Below, one piece after another: positions 1 to 8,039 of a stretch of DNA of 29,679 nt. The translations under genes and the position numbers were made by a program. The stretch is taken from contig JBAPYK010000066.1 in the NCBI GenBank assembly GCA_049284695.1, positions 1 to 29,679 of the forward strand. Reading direction: 5' to 3'. The stretch comes from Rhodoplanes sp049284695 (GTDB taxonomy: Bacteria > Pseudomonadota > Alphaproteobacteria > Rhizobiales > Xanthobacteraceae). Below the pieces are notes generated by a model. It was not told the DNA's origin. It made no database searches and saw nothing but the letters and a program-made list of their open reading frames with translations. Numbering within the stretch: the first letter of the stretch is position 1; the number at the start of each line of letters is the position of its first letter.

Positions 1-96
1 GGCGTAGGTCGCTCTGGCCTATCGCATCGGTTGTGCTATGTTTTTATGACATCGATGCTCGCCCTTTAGGTCAATTCCCGCCCTACTGCCCAAAGA

Positions 97-1478
97 ATGG
101 TTGCCGCTATGCCAATGTCATGGTCCCAGCTGACTTCGCCCGATCGTTTTAGGCATAGCTCTATGGCACCGGAAGAACATGGGCGGAAGGAGCCACATAT
201 TTCAGTATTCCAAAAGGATGCACAAAGAATAATATATTCAACCCAATTCCGACGCCTTCAGGGTAAAACACAAGTACACCCCTTCCCCGTTTATGATTAC
301 TTAAGAACTCGCCTAACGCACACAATCGAAGTCGGGAATGTAGGAAGAATCATTGCTAATCAAATAGAAAAGGAGCTAGCGCGTCAGGGTGACTTGGAAT
401 ATGCGTCGTGCTTTGGTGATATTACATATGCGGCTTGTTTAGCTCACGATCTTGGAAACCCTCCATTCGGTCATGTCGGTGAATACGCAATCCAATGCTG
501 GTTTTCAGAAATGCAAACTAAATCATCAATAGTTGCCGAGGTCCTTTCTGATGAGGGCGCGAAAAACGATTTTCTACATTTTGACGGAAATGCCCAAGGA
601 TTTCGAATCTTAACACGTTTAGCGGGATCGCGCGACGAAGGCGGCTTAAGGTTAGCAAATGCTACCATTGCGTCATTCTGTAAATATCCATATTCATCTA
701 AGTATTCGACAGCTTCGAAGAAAAAATTTGGCTTCTACCTCGAAGAGTCGAGTTATGCTGACCAAATTTTCCAATCGTTAGGAATGATAAAGGACGGTAC
801 GGCCGTCTACAAACGACATCCATTTGCCTTCATTACAGAAGCGGCGGACGATATTTGTTATCTTACAACGGACATCGATGACGCAGTCCGCACAGGCCAT
901 GTATCTTTTAATACCGCAGAACCGTTGCTTGTTGATATTTGTAAGAAGGGGGACTTTTTGGGACGATATGCCAACTGAGTGAGCACGAACCTCAGGACCA
1001 AATTGCATACCTGCGATCCGGCGCTATTTCATCCTTTATAATTGCTGCAATTGAGACATTTATTGCTGAAAAACACAAGATACTCAACGGTCAGTATCAT
1101 GGTAACCTAATAGAAACGCCAGTGTACGGCGGATACGTCCGAAACATAAAAGATATTTGCTCAAAAAAGGTCTATACTGAGCAAAGGAAAATTGAGACAG
1201 AATCAGCGGGAATAACCATTATACATACGCTGCTTGACCTTTATGGCGGAATGATAGTTAAATTCATCGATTGTAAAGAAGCTGAAAAGCTAGATACAAA
1301 AAATATGCATTTATACCAGTTATTGCCTAGTCATTCGAAGGTAATGCTACAAACAGCATCACCATATCAAGCGTTGCTTATTCTTGTGGATTATATATCA
1401 GGGATGACCGACCGGTTTGCCCTTGATTTATACTGTAAGTTAATCGGGGTCAGCCCGGCTCTGGGTAGAATGGGGTGA
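97..1478 (+). pseudogene. dgt: dGTP triphosphohydrolase (E. coli Dgt type), interrupted by one frameshift
   Basis: The family hydrolyses dGTP to deoxyguanosine and triphosphate. The first part (97-978, 293 residues) carries all the HD-domain metal ligands: H75 in RLTHTIE, H117-D118 in LAHDLGNPPFGH, and D251 in EAADDICY. It also has the E. coli-type NAQGFR motif. The frame then stops at 976-978, but homology continues at once in another frame (about 963-1478), ending in DYISGMTDRFALDLYCKLIG, which matches the C-terminus of E. coli Dgt. Restored by one added base, the protein would be about 460 residues, close to full length. The break lies between 945 and 975, around the runs G5 (948-952) and T5 (955-959), so a true mutation, a sequencing error or programmed slippage are all possible. 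The start is uncertain: ATG at 97, 109 and 115 are in frame, and 115 best fits family N-termini (MSWSQL). The gene is far more AT-rich than its neighbours, suggesting transfer. Confidence 0.85.
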
Positions 1479-1511
1479 AGTCTGGCCCGCATGGTCTGAG
1501 GGCCAGACTTC
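1477..1511. terminator. Perfect 12-bp hairpin between two converging genes
   Basis: Arms at 1477-1488 and 1500-1511 are perfect inverted repeats (GAAGTCTGGCCC against GGGCCAGACTTC) with an 11-base loop. The hairpin begins inside the dgt stop codon and ends 9 bases before the stop of the minus-strand small gene. No clear T-run follows on the plus strand, so it may be a factor-assisted or bidirectional terminator rather than a classical intrinsic one. Confidence 0.5.
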
Positions 1512-1520
1512 GGGGCTGTT

Positions 1521-1703
1521 CTATTTATTAATTTTTTCATCAACCAATGATTGGACAACCTCAACTAAGGCTGGGGTAATAACCCCATCCCACTTGGTAG
1601 GGCCGAGTTCTAGGCACAGATCACTCACAATCGCCTTTATCGGCCGGGTTCGACTCTCATCGACAATGCGCCTGGCAGTCGCCGATAGGTTCTCAGTGTG
1701 CAT
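1521..1703 (-). CDS. Small hypothetical protein (60 aa)
   Basis: No family is recognised. The start chosen is the ATG at 1703-1701, because GGAG lies 11 bases upstream; the frame is open further up to 1766, but that extension has no ribosome site. The product begins MHTENLSATARRIVDE and ends VVQSLVDEKINK. It looks soluble and mixed helical, with no signal peptide, membrane segment or known motif. It converges on the broken dgt gene with a shared hairpin between them and lies in the same AT-rich tract, so it was probably acquired with it. A chance open frame cannot be excluded at this length. Confidence 0.4.
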   Translation of the reverse strand: MHTENLSATARRIVDESRTRPIKAIVSDLCLELGPTKWDGVITPALVEVVQSLVDEKINK

Positions 1704-1968
1704 GCGTGGTTTTTCTCCAGATGATGCAGAGGGTGGCACCTTTAGAACATATAGTGAACAAATCACTCGCTGTCCAGTACGATAAAGAGTCGCACTTATC
1801 GCGTCGACCTCTACATTGCATTATCCCCGATTGCGGAGCTCATGCTTGCACTAAGCGGTCCAACACCCCGGTCGCGTGGTCACGCAGTTAACATTCGGTA
1901 CCTTCTTGCAGCCCGAGCGGAGCTCACCACAGGCTAATCTAACCGCATGATCGCCCTTGCCGATCGGC

Positions 1969-2970
1969 CTACGCCACGAGCCGGGCAAACAGATCGGCGT
2001 CCACATTGCCGCCGGACAGAACCGCGACGGCGATCTTTCCTTCGACATTGACCTTGCCGGACAGGAGCGCCGCCAGCGCAACCGCGCCGCCAGGTTCGAC
2101 CACGAGCTTGAGTTCGTGGAAGGCAAACGCGACCGCGCGGACGACCTCGGCTTCGCTTGCCACGACCCCCTGCCCGACCAGCATGCGGTTGATCTCGAAA
2201 GTCAGCATTCCGGGCGAGGGCGACATCAGCGCATCGCAAATCGATCCCGTGACCTGCGCGTTGCGTTCGCGCTGCCCGCTGCGGAACGAACGGGCGTGAT
2301 CGTCGAAATCGGCCGGCTCCGCTGTATAGATCTGCGCCGACGGTTCGTGCGCCTTCACCGCGAGCGCGACGCCCGCGGTCAACCCGCCGCCCGAGGCATT
2401 GACGATCACGACGTCGGGCGAAAGCCCGAGCGCCGCCAAATCCTCGACGATCTCGCGGCCGGCCGTCCCCTGCCCGGCGATGATCATCGGATCGTCGTAA
2501 GGCGGCACGATCTCGGCGCGTCGCTGCGCGGCGATCTCCTGGGCGATCACTTCGCGGTCCTCGCGCTCCCGGTCGCACAACACGATTTCCGCGCCGAGCG
2601 CGGCAGTGCGCGCGAGCTTGCTCGCCGGCGCATCGCGCGGCATCACGATCACCGCCGGCATGTGGAGAAGCGCAGCCGCCGCGGCGACCCCTTGGGCGTG
2701 ATTGCCGGAGGAATAGGCGACGACGCCACAGGCGCGCCGCGCCGGAGCGATGGTGCTGAGCTTGTTGTAGGCGCCGCGGAACTTGAACGAGCCGGTCCGC
2801 TGCAGCATCTCGGCTTTGAGAAACACTTGGCCGCCGGTCAGTTCGTCGAGCACGCGGGAGGAAACGAGCGGCGTGCGGGTGGCGATGCCGGCGAGCCGTT
2901 CGGCGGCCTTGTCCACGTCGGCCGCGGTCGGCAGCACGGGCGCGCGTCCGGCGGAGTCGGATGTGGTCAT
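1969..2970 (-). CDS. Threonine/serine dehydratase, PLP fold type II (333 aa)
   Basis: This is a pyridoxal-phosphate enzyme that deaminates threonine or serine to a 2-oxo acid and ammonia, or a close relative such as serine racemase or hydroxyaspartate ammonia-lyase. The PLP lysine is K63 in GSFKFRGA. SSGNHAQGVA binds the substrate carboxylate, SGGGLTAG is the phosphate-binding loop, and SGGN lies near the C-terminus. At 333 residues it lacks the C-terminal regulatory ACT domain of biosynthetic IlvA, so it resembles the catabolic/racemase branch. It is the last of three minus-strand genes, 68 bases after the methyltransferase. Its stop lies where the composition changes toward the AT-rich dgt tract. 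The exact substrate cannot be told from the sequence. Confidence 0.85.
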   Translation of the reverse strand: MTTSDSAGRAPVLPTAADVDKAAERLAGIATRTPLVSSRVLDELTGGQVFLKAEMLQRTGSFKFRGAYNKLSTIAPARRACGVVAYSSGNHAQGVAAAAALLHMPAVIVMPRDAPASKLARTAALGAEIVLCDREREDREVIAQEIAAQRRAEIVPPYDDPMIIAGQGTAGREIVEDLAALGLSPDVVIVNASGGGLTAGVALAVKAHEPSAQIYTAEPADFDDHARSFRSGQRERNAQVTGSICDALMSPSPGMLTFEINRMLVGQGVVASEAEVVRAVAFAFHELKLVVEPGGAVALAALLSGKVNVEGKIAVAVLSGGNVDADLFARLVA

Positions 2971-3038
2971 GAACGAAGCCTAGCCCCGCGAGGCGAGGCT
3001 CCGCAAGGGCGGCGCCTTCCGGCGCGGCTGAGTTGCCC

Positions 3039-3725
3039 CTAAGCCGCCTCGGATCGTTGGTCGGCAAGCCGCCGGAACCTCACCAGGGTGTAGACGCCGA
3101 ACGGCTTGACCGGACGACGCTCGATCAGCTCCGCGCCACCGTGGTTGCGCGCCCAGGCGGCGAGCCGGGCGAACGGGAATTCCGGCCGCAGCCCGAGCGC
3201 CCGCGCCGGTTGCGCGCACCAGCGCTCGATCGCGGCGGTGACGCCGGTTTCCGAATAGAGATGATTCACCAGAATGATTTCGCCGCCCGGCCGCACCACC
3301 CGCGCGCATTCGCTCAGCACACGTTCGGCGTCGGCCACCAATGTGATGACGAATTGCGCCACGACGCAGTCGAACGCGCCGTCGGGAAAGGCGAGGTTCT
3401 CCGCATCCATCACCATGACCGATTTCACATGCGGGTATTGCCCGCTGGCAAGCCGCGCCTGCGCCTTGGCGACCATCGGCTCCGACAGATCGATTCCGAT
3501 GATCTCCGTCGTGTGGTCATAGTCGGAGAAAGACAGGCCCGTGCCGACCCCGACTTCGAGGATGCGCCCGCCGACCTCGCGCGCGGCGGCGGCGGCGGCG
3601 CGCCGGCCGGTCTCGAAGATCGGTCCGCAGATTGCGTCATAGAGCGGCGCCCAGCGCGCATAGGCCTTCTCGATCACATGACGGTCGGGATCGGAAAATT
3701 CGCGCAGACGCACAAGCTTTGCCAT
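3039..3725 (-). CDS. pmtA: SAM-dependent methyltransferase, PmtA-like phospholipid N-methyltransferase (228 aa)
   Basis: This is a class I SAM methyltransferase. Motif I is ILEVGVGTGLSF (about residues 55-66), with the following acidic residue in IGIDLS, the adenine region near MDAENLAFPDGAFD, and the post-motif ARVVRPGGEIILVNH. The N-terminus YARWAPLYDAICGPIFETGRR resembles Rhodobacter-type phosphatidylethanolamine N-methyltransferases, which make phosphatidylcholine at the inner membrane. There is no membrane segment, as expected for that type. The start at 3725 has GGAG seven bases upstream. It sits between an LpxH-like gene (59-base gap) and a dehydratase. A methyltransferase acting on another lipid or a quinone is the main alternative. 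Confidence 0.65.
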   Translation of the reverse strand: MAKLVRLREFSDPDRHVIEKAYARWAPLYDAICGPIFETGRRAAAAAAREVGGRILEVGVGTGLSFSDYDHTTEIIGIDLSEPMVAKAQARLASGQYPHVKSVMVMDAENLAFPDGAFDCVVAQFVITLVADAERVLSECARVVRPGGEIILVNHLYSETGVTAAIERWCAQPARALGLRPEFPFARLAAWARNHGGAELIERRPVKPFGVYTLVRFRRLADQRSEAA

Positions 3726-3784
3726 GCGGACACTCCGGGCTTCGTCAGATCAAGCTGATTGAAGGGAAAATCGCGCGGCGCGAA

Positions 3785-4579
3785 TCAGGCCGCTTGGGCG
3801 GCGACAGCAGCCGGCTCGCCCTCATCGAGCCGTTCGGCGCGCGTCCAGGTGATGATTTCGAACTGTCCGTCATGGTGCTCGGCGATGGCGGTGCAGCTCT
3901 CGACCCAATCGCCGCAATTGACGTAATGCACGCCGAAGGAATGATGCATCGTCGCATGGTGGATGTGGCCGCAGATCACGCCCTCGACGCCGTGACGCTC
4001 CGCTTCCGCGGCCAGCGTCCGCTCGAAATCGCCGATGTAATTGACGGCATTCTTCACCTTGAATTTGGCCCATTTCGACAGCGACCAGTAGCCGAATCCA
4101 AGCCGGCGCCGGATGCTGTTGAACAGCCGATTCACCATTATTGAAAAGTCATAGGCTTTATCGCCCAGCAAGGCAAGCCAGCGGGCCTGAGTGACGATCA
4201 GATCAAAATTGTCGCCGTGCACGACAAGATAGCGGCGTCCGGTCGGGGCAACATGGATCGCATGCTCGGCGACCTCGATGCCTCCGAAATGGGTGCCGTA
4301 GTAATCGCGCAGGAACTCGTCGTGATTGCCCGGCACGTAGACGAGCCGCGCTCCCTTGCGGCTCTTGCGCAATAATTTTTGCACGACGTCGTTGTGCGGC
4401 TGCGGCCAGTACCAATACGATTTGAGATGCCATCCGTCGACGATGTCGCCGACTAGATAGATCGTTTCGGCGTCATGCCAGCGCAGAAAATCGAGCAGGC
4501 GATCAGCCTGACATCCGCGCGTGCCGAGATGCACATCCGAGATGAAAAGCGTCCGGAACTTCCGTAGTCCGGTTTCCAC
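3785..4579 (-). CDS. lpxH: UDP-2,3-diacylglucosamine diphosphatase, LpxH-like metallophosphoesterase (264 aa)
   Basis: A calcineurin-fold phosphoesterase of the COG2908 type. LpxH cleaves UDP-2,3-diacylglucosamine to lipid X and UMP in lipid A synthesis, at the inner face of the membrane. With the GTG start at 4579 the metal ligands are D15/H17 in SDVHLG, D45 in VGDIVDGW, N85-H86 in GNHDE, H121 in VVHGD, and H205/H207 in GHIHH. The GTG start was chosen because GGGGGAAG lies about seven bases upstream. The frame continues to 4660, but that would overlap the diverging glycosyltransferase. Many alphaproteobacteria use LpxI for this step, so this could be a paralogue with another nucleotide-lipid substrate. 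It probably shares a transcript with the methyltransferase. Confidence 0.7.
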   Translation of the reverse strand: METGLRKFRTLFISDVHLGTRGCQADRLLDFLRWHDAETIYLVGDIVDGWHLKSYWYWPQPHNDVVQKLLRKSRKGARLVYVPGNHDEFLRDYYGTHFGGIEVAEHAIHVAPTGRRYLVVHGDNFDLIVTQARWLALLGDKAYDFSIMVNRLFNSIRRRLGFGYWSLSKWAKFKVKNAVNYIGDFERTLAAEAERHGVEGVICGHIHHATMHHSFGVHYVNCGDWVESCTAIAEHHDGQFEIITWTRAERLDEGEPAAVAAQAA

Positions 4580-4639
4580 CGTGCACTTCCCCCGTTGAGT
4601 CTCCGGCGTCTGTGTCTGGCAGAGTCCTATTGCGATTAC

Positions 4640-5845
4640 ATGACGGCCCCTGCGCCGCATGCGGCACGCGAATTGTCATTGCGCCGTCACACCGGCGTTG
4701 TACTCGCGCCGTCGATGACCCTAGTGATTCTCGCCGCTCTATTCTGCGGCTTAGCCATCCTTTTTCACGTTCTCAGCATCGTTGCGGCAGCGATTCGCTG
4801 TAAGGCGCGTGCGGACGCGCTGCCGGTGGCGGTCAATGCGCCGCCGGTGACGATCATTCGCCCGGTCTGCGGCGTCGAGAATCACATCACCGAAACGTTG
4901 CGGTCGACTTTCAAGCTCGACTATCCCGACTATGAGGCGATCTTCTGCGTCGCCTCGGCGAAGGACCCGATCGTACCGATCGTCGAAGAGCTGCTCCGTA
5001 AGAACCCGCGCTCCCGCGCCCGTCTGCTGGTCGGCGACGAGCGAATCAGCACCAACCCCAAACTCAACAATTGCGTCAAAGGCTGGAAAGCGGCCGCCCA
5101 CGACTGGATCATCATCGCCGACAGCAATGTTCTGATGCCGCCCGACTACATTCAGCGGCTGTTCGCGCCGTGGACGGAGAAGACCGGGCTGGTTTGCGCG
5201 CCGCCGATCGGCGGACGGCCGGAGGGTTTTTGGGCCGAACTCGAATGCGCATTCCTCAATACGTATCAGGCGCGCGCGCAGTATTTCGCCGATACCGTGG
5301 GATTAGGCTTCGCGCAGGGCAAGACGATGTTCTGGCATCGCGCCGTGCTCGAACAGGCGGGCGGGATTCGCGTGCTCGCGGCGGACCTCGCCGAGGACGC
5401 CGCATCCACCAAGGTGGTGCGCGCGTCGGGTCGCAAGGTGCAACTGGTCGATCGGCCGTTCGAGCAACCGCTCGGCTATCGCAGCGCGCTCGACGTGTGG
5501 CGGCGGCAATCGCGCTGGTCGCGGCTGCGGCGCGCCTGCTTTCCGCATTTCTTTCTGCCGGAAATCGCCACCGGCGGAATTTTTCCGATGGTCGCGCTTG
5601 GCGTGTTCGTCGAGGGGATGGACTGGCCGGCAGCCCCGTTCGTTCTTGCGCTCGGGCTTGCGTGGTACGGCGGCGAGATTGCGCTTGCGCGCGTGGCCGG
5701 ATGGCATCTGTCGCCGCTTTATCCGGTGCAGGCGCTGTTGCGCGACCTGCTGCTGCCCATCCTGTGGATCGACGGGTTGTTCGGCTCGAAGTTCAATTGG
5801 CGCGGCAACGCGATGAGCGTCGCCGTCGACAGTCCGGCGGCGTAA
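4640..5845 (+). CDS. hpnI: Family 21 glycosyltransferase, HpnI/ceramide glucosyltransferase-like (401 aa)
   Basis: A processive-type GT-A enzyme that moves a sugar from a nucleotide donor onto a membrane lipid. HpnI adds N-acetylglucosamine to bacteriohopanetetrol; ceramide glucosyltransferase is the related alternative. An N-terminal membrane segment (TLVILAALFCGLAILFHVLS) precedes the catalytic domain. Visible motifs are the DSNVLMPPDY acidic pair, the EDAASTK region supplying the third acid, and RQSRW matching (Q/R)xxRW. Two or three hydrophobic segments follow near the C-terminus (from about GIFPMVALGVFV). The ATG at 4640 is preferred over the frame's first start at 4595, which crowds the diverging gene; ATG 4715 is also possible and neither has a strong ribosome site. 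No hpnJ or hpnK is present, so a hopanoid role is only inferred. Confidence 0.7.
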   Translation: MTAPAPHAARELSLRRHTGVVLAPSMTLVILAALFCGLAILFHVLSIVAAAIRCKARADALPVAVNAPPVTIIRPVCGVENHITETLRSTFKLDYPDYEAIFCVASAKDPIVPIVEELLRKNPRSRARLLVGDERISTNPKLNNCVKGWKAAAHDWIIIADSNVLMPPDYIQRLFAPWTEKTGLVCAPPIGGRPEGFWAELECAFLNTYQARAQYFADTVGLGFAQGKTMFWHRAVLEQAGGIRVLAADLAEDAASTKVVRASGRKVQLVDRPFEQPLGYRSALDVWRRQSRWSRLRRACFPHFFLPEIATGGIFPMVALGVFVEGMDWPAAPFVLALGLAWYGGEIALARVAGWHLSPLYPVQALLRDLLLPILWIDGLFGSKFNWRGNAMSVAVDSPAA

Positions 5846-5861
5846 CGCGGCACCACCGTCG

Positions 5862-7205
5862 TCACGGCTCGCGCGCCGCCAGCACCGCCTGCAGCGAAAT
5901 GCGCGACCAGGGCGCGATTCGGCTTTGGAACGCCATATAGGAATCGTGCACCTTGCGCGCCATCTCGCCGCGCCGTCCGACTTCGGCGAGGATATCGGCC
6001 GCCTGCTGGCGCGCCGCGGTCACGATTTCCCCAGGGAAAATCTTCAGTCGAACATTGTGGCGTTCGACCAGCGCGGCGAGCGCTTCGGCGTTGAGCCGTT
6101 CCATTTCGGCGAGCGCGAACGAGGCTTCCGCCGCGCAGGCATGCGCAATGATCGCCTTCAATTCGGAATCGAGTGCGTTCCACGCCGTCAGCGCGACGAT
6201 GCACTCGCCGGTCCCGTTCGGCTTGTTGAAGCCGGGGCCGTAGTAGAGCGGCGCGACCCGATAAAGCCCGAGCGCGATGTCGGTGCCTGGTCCGACGAAC
6301 TCGGCGCCGTCGAGCACGCCCGATTGCAGACTCGTCAGGATTTCTCCCGGTGAGGTCGTCTGCGGAGTTGCGCCGAGCCGCCGGAACACCTCGCCGCCGA
6401 GTCCGAGGGAGCGGATTTTGAGGCCCTTCAAATCGCCTAGGCCGTTGAGTTCCTGCCGGAACCAGCCGCCCATGCAGACCCCGGTGTTGCCGCCATTGAA
6501 AGGCTTCACACCGAACGGCGCATAAAGCTCATCCCACAGCGCCTGACCGCCTCCCGCCTCGACCCAGGCGACGTGCTCGATCGGCGTCAGCCCGAATGGG
6601 ACCGTGGTGTAGAACGCCGCTGCGGGCTGCTTCCCCTGCCAGTAGAACGCGGCGGTGTGGCCCATTTCGGCGACGCCGCCGCCAACGGCGTCGAGCACCT
6701 CGAAGGCCGGCACCAGCTCGCCCGCGGCATGCACGGTAATTTGCAGCCGTCCACCCGACAGCGCAGCGATGCGCTCGGCGATCCGCTCAGCCGACATGCC
6801 CGGCCCCGGCAGACGCTTCGGCCAGGAGGCGACCATGCGCCAGCGCCGCGTCTGCGCGCGCGCGACGGACGGCGCGGCCAGCACGGCAAGACCACCGCCG
6901 GCTGCAGTTCGAAACACCCGTCGGCGAGTAATTCCTGGACCACCGAGCCCTGATATGCAGCCTTCACCTCCCCCCTTGAGGGGGAGGTCCGATCGCCTCG
7001 CAGGCAAGCTTGCGCAGCCTGCGCAAGCTAGGCTGCGTGCGATCCGGGAGGGGGGCTCATCATTGCTGCCGACTTCATTTAGACACCCCCCTCCCCAACC
7101 CTCCCCCTCAAGGGGGGAGTGAGGAAGAGCCATCACCTGCAAATGATCGGCTGTACAGAGAATCCCGCCGTCTAGGTCGAACACTACTGACTCCTGTTCG
7201 TGCAC
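5862..7205 (-). CDS. TRAP transporter substrate-binding protein, TakP-like (DctP family), with repeat-extended leader
   Basis: This is a periplasmic binding protein of a TRAP transporter. The mature part (from about residue 119) reads like TakP, the 2-oxo-acid binder of Rhodobacter: WRMVASWPK, ERIAALSGGRLQITVHAAGELVPAFEVLDAV, GGWF, GLGGEVFRRLG and a KVHDSYMAF end. A Tat-type signal RRRVFRTAAGGG...VARAQ lies at about 94-118. The region ahead of it is odd: residues about 29-82 are a translated palindromic repeat. No ATG, GTG or TTG lies in frame between the repeat and the RR motif, so translation must begin in or above the repeat. The frame starts at GTG 7205, directly after the thiD stop; ATG near 7133 is another option. 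No DctQ/DctM membrane genes are in the window. It is third in the thi operon. Confidence 0.75.
   Translation of the reverse strand: MHEQESVVFDLDGGILCTADHLQVMALPHSPLEGEGWGGGCLNEVGSNDEPPSRIARSLACAGCASLPARRSDLPLKGGGEGCISGLGGPGITRRRVFRTAAGGGLAVLAAPSVARAQTRRWRMVASWPKRLPGPGMSAERIAERIAALSGGRLQITVHAAGELVPAFEVLDAVGGGVAEMGHTAAFYWQGKQPAAAFYTTVPFGLTPIEHVAWVEAGGGQALWDELYAPFGVKPFNGGNTGVCMGGWFRQELNGLGDLKGLKIRSLGLGGEVFRRLGATPQTTSPGEILTSLQSGVLDGAEFVGPGTDIALGLYRVAPLYYGPGFNKPNGTGECIVALTAWNALDSELKAIIAHACAAEASFALAEMERLNAEALAALVERHNVRLKIFPGEIVTAARQQAADILAEVGRRGEMARKVHDSYMAFQSRIAPWSRISLQAVLAAREP
6966..7121. repeat. Palindromic repeat element (about 155 bp) inside the TRAP binding-protein leader
   Basis: The two ends are identical 20-bp inverted repeats (6968-6987 and 7100-7119), each itself nearly palindromic around CCCCCTTGAGGGGG. 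Inside is a second inverted repeat, AGCTTGCGCA at 7007-7016 against TGCGCAAGCT at 7020-7029 with a 3-base loop. Flanking blocks GATCGCC and TGCGATC also partly pair, so the element could fold into one long branched hairpin. It stays open in the minus-strand frame and is read as PHSPLEGEGWGGG ... LPLKGGGEG. Such dispersed translated repeats are known from many alphaproteobacterial genomes. Copy number cannot be judged from one copy here. Confidence 0.8.
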
Positions 7206-8003
7206 TCACCACCAGGTATGCAGGTGGTGGACCGGGCCATGGCCCGACCCGATCGCGAGGCGGTCGGCCGCGGCGATCGCTCGGCTGATGAAATCCTTGG
7301 CGGCCCCAACCGCGTCGGCAAGCGCAGCGCCCTTGGCAAGCCCCGCGGCGATCGCTGCGGACAGCGTGCAACCGGAACCGTGGGTATTTTCGGTGGCGAT
7401 GCGGCTCGCCGCAAAGCGCGCAACCCCGGCCGGCGTGGCCAGGAGATCGACGCTCTCCGCCCCGGAGCCATGGCCGCCCTTGATCAGCACCGCTTGAGCG
7501 CCGAGCGCGAGCAGCCGGTCCGCCTGCGCGCGCATCTCCGCCTCGCTCGTAGCGACCTCGGCGTCAAGCAGGGCCGCCGCCTCGGGCAGATTGGGGGTAA
7601 TCAGGCGCGCGCGCGGGAAGAGCCGACGCTTCAGCGTCTCGACCGCCTCCGGAACGAGGAGGCGGGCGCCCGTCGCCGCCACCATCACCGGATCGAGCAC
7701 GACGTTGGCTTGACCATGGCGATCAAGCCCCTCCGCCACCGCCTCGATCGCCGCAGGGGTCGACAGCATGCCGACCTTGACGGCGTCAACGGCCAGGTCG
7801 GAGAACACCGCGTCGATCTGGGCGGTGATGAAGTCGGGTGGCACGTTGTGGATCGCGCTGACGCCCCGCGTGTTCTGCGCAGTCAGCGCCGCGATGACCG
7901 ACGCGCCGTAGACGCCGAGTGCGGAGAAAGTCTTCAGGTCGGCCTGAATCCCCGCGCCGCCGCTCGAATCGGAGCCTGCAATGGTGACGGCGATCGCGGT
8001 CAT
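7206..8003 (-). CDS. thiD: Hydroxymethylpyrimidine/phosphomethylpyrimidine kinase ThiD (265 aa)
   Basis: ThiD phosphorylates HMP and then HMP-phosphate to give HMP pyrophosphate, the pyrimidine half of thiamine, in the cytoplasm. The ribokinase-fold features are AGSDSSGGAGIQADLKTF near the N-terminus, QNTRG with Q44, VLDPVMVA (about 102-109), ITPNLPEA, and the anion-hole segment NTHGSGCTLSAAIAAGLA with C212. The length is normal for the family. It starts 36 bases after thiM, in the same direction and under the same TPP riboswitch. Its TGA stop is followed directly by the GTG at which the TRAP binding-protein frame opens, so that frame is close-coupled. Confidence 0.96.
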   Translation of the reverse strand: MTAIAVTIAGSDSSGGAGIQADLKTFSALGVYGASVIAALTAQNTRGVSAIHNVPPDFITAQIDAVFSDLAVDAVKVGMLSTPAAIEAVAEGLDRHGQANVVLDPVMVAATGARLLVPEAVETLKRRLFPRARLITPNLPEAAALLDAEVATSEAEMRAQADRLLALGAQAVLIKGGHGSGAESVDLLATPAGVARFAASRIATENTHGSGCTLSAAIAAGLAKGAALADAVGAAKDFISRAIAAADRLAIGSGHGPVHHLHTWW

Positions 8004-8039
8004 GGTGCCACAGCCAAGCCAAAAAACGGATCGGTCGCA

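Noticed and set aside
945..978. Programmed -1 frameshift signal in the dgt gene
   Set aside because: The T5 run allows some slippage, but no good heptamer in the right phase and no clear downstream stem were seen. A plain one-base loss is simpler.
1..1974. GGCGTAGG at the window start and its reverse complement at 1967-1974, considered as attachment-site copies
   Set aside because: The match is only 8 bases and inverted, and further similarity is weak. Integration sites should be direct repeats, so this is probably chance.
2971..3038. GC-rich small hairpin (GCGCC-GGAA-GGCGC) after the methyltransferase as a terminator
   Set aside because: The stem is only five pairs with no T-run, and such stems are frequent by chance in this GC-rich DNA.
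1957..3042. Long plus-strand open frame (361 codons) and a 377-codon minus-strand frame over the dehydratase
   Set aside because: Both are arginine-rich shadows caused by high G+C; the frame at 1969-2970 has all PLP-enzyme motifs.
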